From: an uncultured Eubacteriales bacterium
Lineage (GTDB): Bacteria > Bacillota > Clostridia > Peptostreptococcales > Anaerovoracaceae
Assembly: GCA_902803185.1 (NCBI GenBank)
Contig: CADCOV010000086.1
Location: 1-9,032 of the forward strand
Length of the DNA: 9,032 nt
Reading direction: 5' to 3'
Shown here: piece by piece, positions 6,758 through 9,032 of the stretch
Position numbering within the stretch: the stretch's first letter is position 1
How the letters are laid out: every line of letters starts with the position of its first letter
The notes under the pieces: model-generated
Database searches by the model: none
Told to the model about the DNA's origin: nothing
The model's input: only the letters and a program-made list of their open reading frames with translations
Translations under genes and position numbers: made by a program

Positions 6758-6773
6758 TGTTTCACGTGAAACA
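6758..6773. promoter_or_regulatory. parS centromere site, copy 1 (immediately after parB)
   Basis: A perfect 16-bp palindrome TGTTTCACGTGAAACA, the consensus parS bound by Spo0J/ParB. One base separates it from the parB stop codon. ParB is known to load here as a CTP-dependent clamp and slide outward, nucleating the origin segregation complex. The palindrome does not extend beyond 16 bp. Confidence 0.95.
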
Positions 6774-6774
6774 C

Positions 6775-7668
6775 TCAAGGCTCCACGGTGCGGAGGACGT
6801 CGATCAGGCGGTTCAGCTCCTCAGTGGTGTAGTACTCCAGCTCGATGGCGCCGCCCCTGCCCTTGGAGACGATGTTCACCTTGGTGCCCATCAGGGTGCG
6901 GAGCTCCTCCTCCACCCGGAGGATCTCCCGGTTCTTCTGCCGGCGGGCCGGCTTCTTCCGCTTGGTCTTTTCGGAGGTGGCCAGCTTCTCCGTCTCCCGG
7001 ACGGAAAGGCCTTCTTTGATGACCGTCTCCGCCAGCTCCACCTGGCGGGCAGCGCTGCCGCAGGCCAGGATCGCCCTGGCGTGGCCGGCGCTGAGTTCTC
7101 CTGCGGATACCCGGGCCCGGATCTCCTCAGGGAGATTCAGGAGCCTTAAGGAGTTCGCGATATACGGGCGGGACTTGCCCACGCTCTTCGAGACCTGCTC
7201 CTGGGTCAGCCCGTAGACATCCATCATCCGGGAGAGGCCCTCCGCCTCTTCGATCGGATCCAGGTCCTCCCGCTGCATGTTCTCGATGATCGCAACGAGC
7301 ATGTTCTCCTCGTCGGTGAACTCCCGGATCAGGCAAGGGACCTCCTTGAGCCCCGCCTTGCGGGCCGCCCTCCAGCGGCGCTCGCCGGCGACCAGCTCAT
7401 AGCCCTTCTTCGCCGCCCGGACCACCAGCGGCTGGATGATCCCGTGTTCCCGGATCGATTCCGCCAGCTCGTCGATCTTCTCTTCGTTGAAGTGCTTGCG
7501 CGGCTGGGCCGCATTCGGCTTGATGTCGTTGATCCCGATGTATCGGACCGCGTCAGGCGCATCCTCCTGCGCGGGCTCTGAGGCCTTGGTCTCCGGCCGT
7601 TCCACAGATGCCTGGTCGGCGAACAGCGCCTCCAGGCCGCGGCCTAAGCCACCTTTTTTACCTGCCAT
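6775..7668 (-). CDS. parB: Chromosome partitioning protein ParB (Spo0J)
   Basis: ParB binds parS, spreads along origin-proximal DNA as a CTP-gated clamp, recruits condensin, and stimulates the ParA ATPase. From the ATG at 7668 it has 297 residues. Visible parts: an N-terminal ParA-activating segment (KKGGLGRGLEALF, 4-16), the CTP-binding domain with QPRKHF (55-60), GIIQPLVV (86-93 region preceded by SIREH), the GERRWRA motif (95-101) and ENMQREDLDPIE (129-140), a helix-turn-helix region (about 164-183, LTQEQVSKSVGKSRPYIANS), a basic linker (about 241-257), and a C-terminal dimerisation domain (about 258-296). The in-frame ATG at 7740 lies deep inside parA and gives an unrelated leader. The chosen ATG follows AGGGAGGAG and overlaps the parA end by 11 nt, indicating coupling. 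Confidence 0.96.
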   Translation of the reverse strand: MAGKKGGLGRGLEALFADQASVERPETKASEPAQEDAPDAVRYIGINDIKPNAAQPRKHFNEEKIDELAESIREHGIIQPLVVRAAKKGYELVAGERRWRAARKAGLKEVPCLIREFTDEENMLVAIIENMQREDLDPIEEAEGLSRMMDVYGLTQEQVSKSVGKSRPYIANSLRLLNLPEEIRARVSAGELSAGHARAILACGSAARQVELAETVIKEGLSVRETEKLATSEKTKRKKPARRQKNREILRVEEELRTLMGTKVNIVSKGRGGAIELEYYTTEELNRLIDVLRTVEP

Positions 7669-8437
7669 TGCTCTCCTCCCTCTCCAGGAACTCTTCGGCG
7701 AACTCGCGGTAGGCCGCTGCTCCCTTGGATTTCGGATCATATTCCGTGATCGCCATGCCGTAGCTCGGCGCCTCCGCCAGGCGGATGTTGCGCGGGATCA
7801 CGGTGGAATATACCTTGGCGCCGAAGTACTTCTTGACCTCCTGCACCACTGCGACGGAAAGGTTGGTCCTGCCGTCGAACATGCTGAGGATGACGCCCTC
7901 GATCTCCAGCTCCCTGTTCAGGCTCTTGCGGACGAGGTCGATGGTGCTGACCAGCTGGCTGACGCCCTCCAGCGCGTAGAACTCACACTGGATCGGGATG
8001 AGCACGCTCTCCACGGCGGTCAGAGAGTTGATGGTCAGCAGGCCCAGCGACGGCGGACAGTCGATGAAGATATAATCGTACTTGTCCCGCACCTTATCGA
8101 TGGAACGCTTCAGACGCTTCTCCCGGCCCTCCAGCTGCACCAGTTCGATCTCCGCGCCGGCCAGATCCACGCTGGCCGGGATGATATCCAGTCCCTTGAT
8201 GTTGGTGTGAAGGATCGCTTTCTTCGTATCGAAGTCGTCCCGGATCAGAAGGTCGTAGACCGTGTACTGCAGGCTCTTCTTCTTGATGCCGATGCCGCTG
8301 GTCGTGTTCCCCTGCGGATCGATGTCCAGGATCAGGACCTTCTTGCCCTTCAGAGCCAGGCAGGCGCCCAGGTTGATGTTCGTCGTCGTCTTGCCTACGC
8401 CGCCCTTCTGATTGAATATAGCTATCGCTTTACCCAC
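7658..8437 (-). CDS. parA: Chromosome partitioning ATPase ParA (Soj)
   Basis: ParA/Soj is a deviant-Walker ATPase that binds DNA non-specifically as an ATP dimer and, with ParB, moves origins apart; in B. subtilis it also modulates DnaA. The 259-residue product shows the deviant Walker A KGGVGKTTT (11-19, signature K11 and K16), A' motif LDIDPQGNT (38-45), Walker B YIFIDCPPSLG (122-132, D126), and the DNA-binding PRNIRLAEAPSYG segment (215-227). It lacks the extra N-terminal helix-turn-helix of plasmid type Ia ParA proteins, so it is the chromosomal type. The start is GTG at 8437, fixed by a near-perfect ribosome site. It is the first gene of a two-gene operon with parB. Confidence 0.97.
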   Translation of the reverse strand: MGKAIAIFNQKGGVGKTTTNINLGACLALKGKKVLILDIDPQGNTTSGIGIKKKSLQYTVYDLLIRDDFDTKKAILHTNIKGLDIIPASVDLAGAEIELVQLEGREKRLKRSIDKVRDKYDYIFIDCPPSLGLLTINSLTAVESVLIPIQCEFYALEGVSQLVSTIDLVRKSLNRELEIEGVILSMFDGRTNLSVAVVQEVKKYFGAKVYSTVIPRNIRLAEAPSYGMAITEYDPKSKGAAAYREFAEEFLEREESNGR

Positions 8438-8442
8438 TTTCG

Positions 8443-8451
8443 CACCTCCTT
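8443..8451 (-). promoter_or_regulatory. Strong Shine-Dalgarno of parA, fixing the GTG start
   Basis: AAGGAGGTG on the minus strand, matching the 16S rRNA 3' end over nine bases, five bases before the GTG at 8437-8435. Its strength may compensate for the GTG start. Confidence 0.85.
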
Positions 8452-8476
8452 CCGGATCTACCTCCGGTGTATGTAC

Positions 8477-8482
8477 ATTATA
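8477..8482 (-). promoter_or_regulatory. -10 element of the parA-parB promoter
   Basis: A perfect TATAAT on the minus strand, about 40 nt before the parA start. No convincing -35 hexamer lies 16-18 bp upstream; that region is GC-rich and reads TAGCGC at 17 bp. The promoter may be weak or need an activator. The -10 is about 53 bp from parS copy 2, so ParB bound and sliding from there could repress it; that is inference. Confidence 0.55.
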
Positions 8483-8524
8483 TACTACAGCCCCCTCCCG
8501 CGCTACCTAAAAATCCTTAAGATG

Positions 8525-8555
8525 AAAAAAAGGATGTTTCACGTGAAACATCCTT
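8525..8555 (-). terminator. Intrinsic terminator of rsmG, with parS forming its stem
   Basis: Positions 8530-8555 form a perfect 26-bp palindrome, AAGGATGTTTCAC followed by GTGAAACATCCTT. On the minus strand it starts 12 nt past the rsmG stop and runs into seven T (8531-8525, the first two shared with the stem). This is the layout of a rho-independent terminator. Because the palindrome has no spacer, the RNA loop must come from opening the central pairs. Confidence 0.75.
8535..8550. promoter_or_regulatory. parS centromere site, copy 2 (between rsmG and parA)
   Basis: A perfect TGTTTCACGTGAAACA, identical to copy 1. It is extended by five matching bases on each side to a 26-bp palindrome that forms the rsmG terminator stem. 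It lies 97 bp upstream of the parA start codon and 1777 bp centre to centre from copy 1. Confidence 0.95.
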
Positions 8556-8567
8556 ACAAATATGATC

Positions 8568-9032
8568 TTATAATGGGGATTTTGCAGGGGTTCCGGCTTT
8601 TCTCGGATAGGCTTTCTGCGTGTGTCTCACCTTGCGGATCACGATGAAACGGTGCTCCATGTTGTCGATGCCCGCGTGGTCCACCCGGAGGACCTCTCCT
8701 CCCAGGAGGCGGATCGCGCGCTCCGCTCTCCCGAGCTCCTCCTCCGCGCTGCTCCCCTTATAGGCGATGAAGGTGCCGCCCGGCTTCACGAACGGAAGGC
8801 AGTATTCCGACAGGACCGAAAGGTCCGCCACCGCCCGGGAGACGCAAAGGTCGAACTGCTCCCGGTACTGAGGGTCCCTGCCCAGATCCTCCGCTCTGCC
8901 GTGGACCGCCTCCACGTTCCCGATCCCGCATTCCGCGGTGAGCTCCAGGATCACCTTGATCCTCTTGTTCAGGGAATCCATCAGGAGGAAGCGCTTCTCC
9001 GGCGCCGCCGCAGCCAGCGGCACGCCCGGGAA
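8568..9032 (-). CDS. rsmG: 16S rRNA (guanine-N7) methyltransferase RsmG (GidB), N-terminus cut off by the window edge
   Basis: RsmG methylates N7 of a guanine in the 530 loop of 16S rRNA using S-adenosylmethionine; its loss causes low-level streptomycin resistance in several bacteria. The last 154 residues are present and the frame stays open to the right edge. The first visible residues, FPGVPLAAAAPEKRF, are the end of the SAM-binding GxGxGFPG loop, so roughly 75-80 N-terminal residues lie outside. Further family features are MDSLNKRIKVI, the VSRAVADLSVLSEYCLPFVKPGG segment, FIAYKG, and the closing HRFIVIRKV. The GTG at 9023 is internal and not the start. The rsmG-parA-parB order is a standard origin-proximal arrangement. 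Confidence 0.95.
   Translation of the reverse strand, partial: FPGVPLAAAAPEKRFLLMDSLNKRIKVILELTAECGIGNVEAVHGRAEDLGRDPQYREQFDLCVSRAVADLSVLSEYCLPFVKPGGTFIAYKGSSAEEELGRAERAIRLLGGEVLRVDHAGIDNMEHRFIVIRKVRHTQKAYPRKAGTPAKSPL

Noticed and set aside
7669..7740. ATG at 7740 as the parB start
   Set aside because: The 24 extra residues are an alternate-frame reading of conserved parA sequence; the ATG at 7668 gives the canonical ParB N-terminus and has a strong ribosome site.
8452..8467. Small hairpin CCGGA/TCCGG just upstream of the parA ribosome site
   Set aside because: Only five base pairs; it could tune translation, but short GC hairpins are expected by chance and it does not hide the Shine-Dalgarno.
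8458..8478. Six-codon frame (ATG to TAG) upstream of parA, a possible leader peptide
   Set aside because: Its ATG overlaps the -10 element and would lie upstream of the transcription start.
6568..8567. Replication origin (DnaA box cluster) in the AT-richer gaps
   Set aside because: The gene content is origin-proximal, but I saw no cluster of TTATCCACA-like boxes in either intergenic region; the origin is probably outside the window.
1..9032. Mobile element, defence system, CRISPR array, tRNA, rRNA or riboswitch
   Set aside because: The window is filled by ten housekeeping genes with short gaps; no transposase, integrase, attachment repeat, spaced direct repeats or recognisable RNA gene was seen.

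Overview
This window is a compact, ordinary-looking chromosomal housekeeping block from a GC-rich member of the Bacillota (Firmicutes), most likely a Clostridia-type gut or oral anaerobe. The evidence is the set of genes and their order: rsmG, parA, parB, a GdpP-type phosphodiesterase, rplI, dnaB, a DnaD-domain protein, a septum initiator, rnmV and rsmA. DnaD-domain proteins, RNase M5, GdpP next to rplI-dnaB, and parS sites of the soj/spo0J type are typical of this phylum. I cannot fix the family or genus. All ten genes lie on the minus strand, so transcription runs from the right end of the window to the left. I found no mobile element, tRNA, rRNA or CRISPR array.

Right part (9032 to about 6700): the 3' two thirds of rsmG, then an intergenic gap holding a perfect parS site placed inside the stem of a terminator-like hairpin, then the parA-parB operon with a promoter -10 element and a very strong Shine-Dalgarno. 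A second perfect parS follows the parB stop codon after one base, and an intrinsic terminator follows that. The segregation genes are therefore bracketed by two copies of their own binding site, 1777 bp apart centre to centre.

Left part (about 6640 to 1): one promoter (extended -10 plus a fair -35) precedes a tightly packed run of seven genes: gdpP, rplI, dnaB, the DnaD-domain protein, the ftsB/divIC-like gene, rnmV and rsmA. Junctions overlap or are at most 27 nt, with no internal terminator seen, so this looks like one long operon. It joins c-di-AMP breakdown, a ribosomal protein, the replicative helicase, a candidate helicase-loading protein, a divisome membrane protein and two rRNA-maturation enzymes.

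The points most worth a second look are: (1) the DnaD-domain protein carries, at its C-terminus, what looks like the N-terminal zinc-binding region of the helicase loader DnaI/DnaC without any AAA+ ATPase domain; (2) parS doubles as the stem of the rsmG terminator; (3) the GdpP homologue lacks the usual N-terminal membrane segments; (4) the septum initiator has an extracytoplasmic acidic tail of about 83 residues, partly built from a 15-bp tandem repeat. I do not see a new defence or mobile system.
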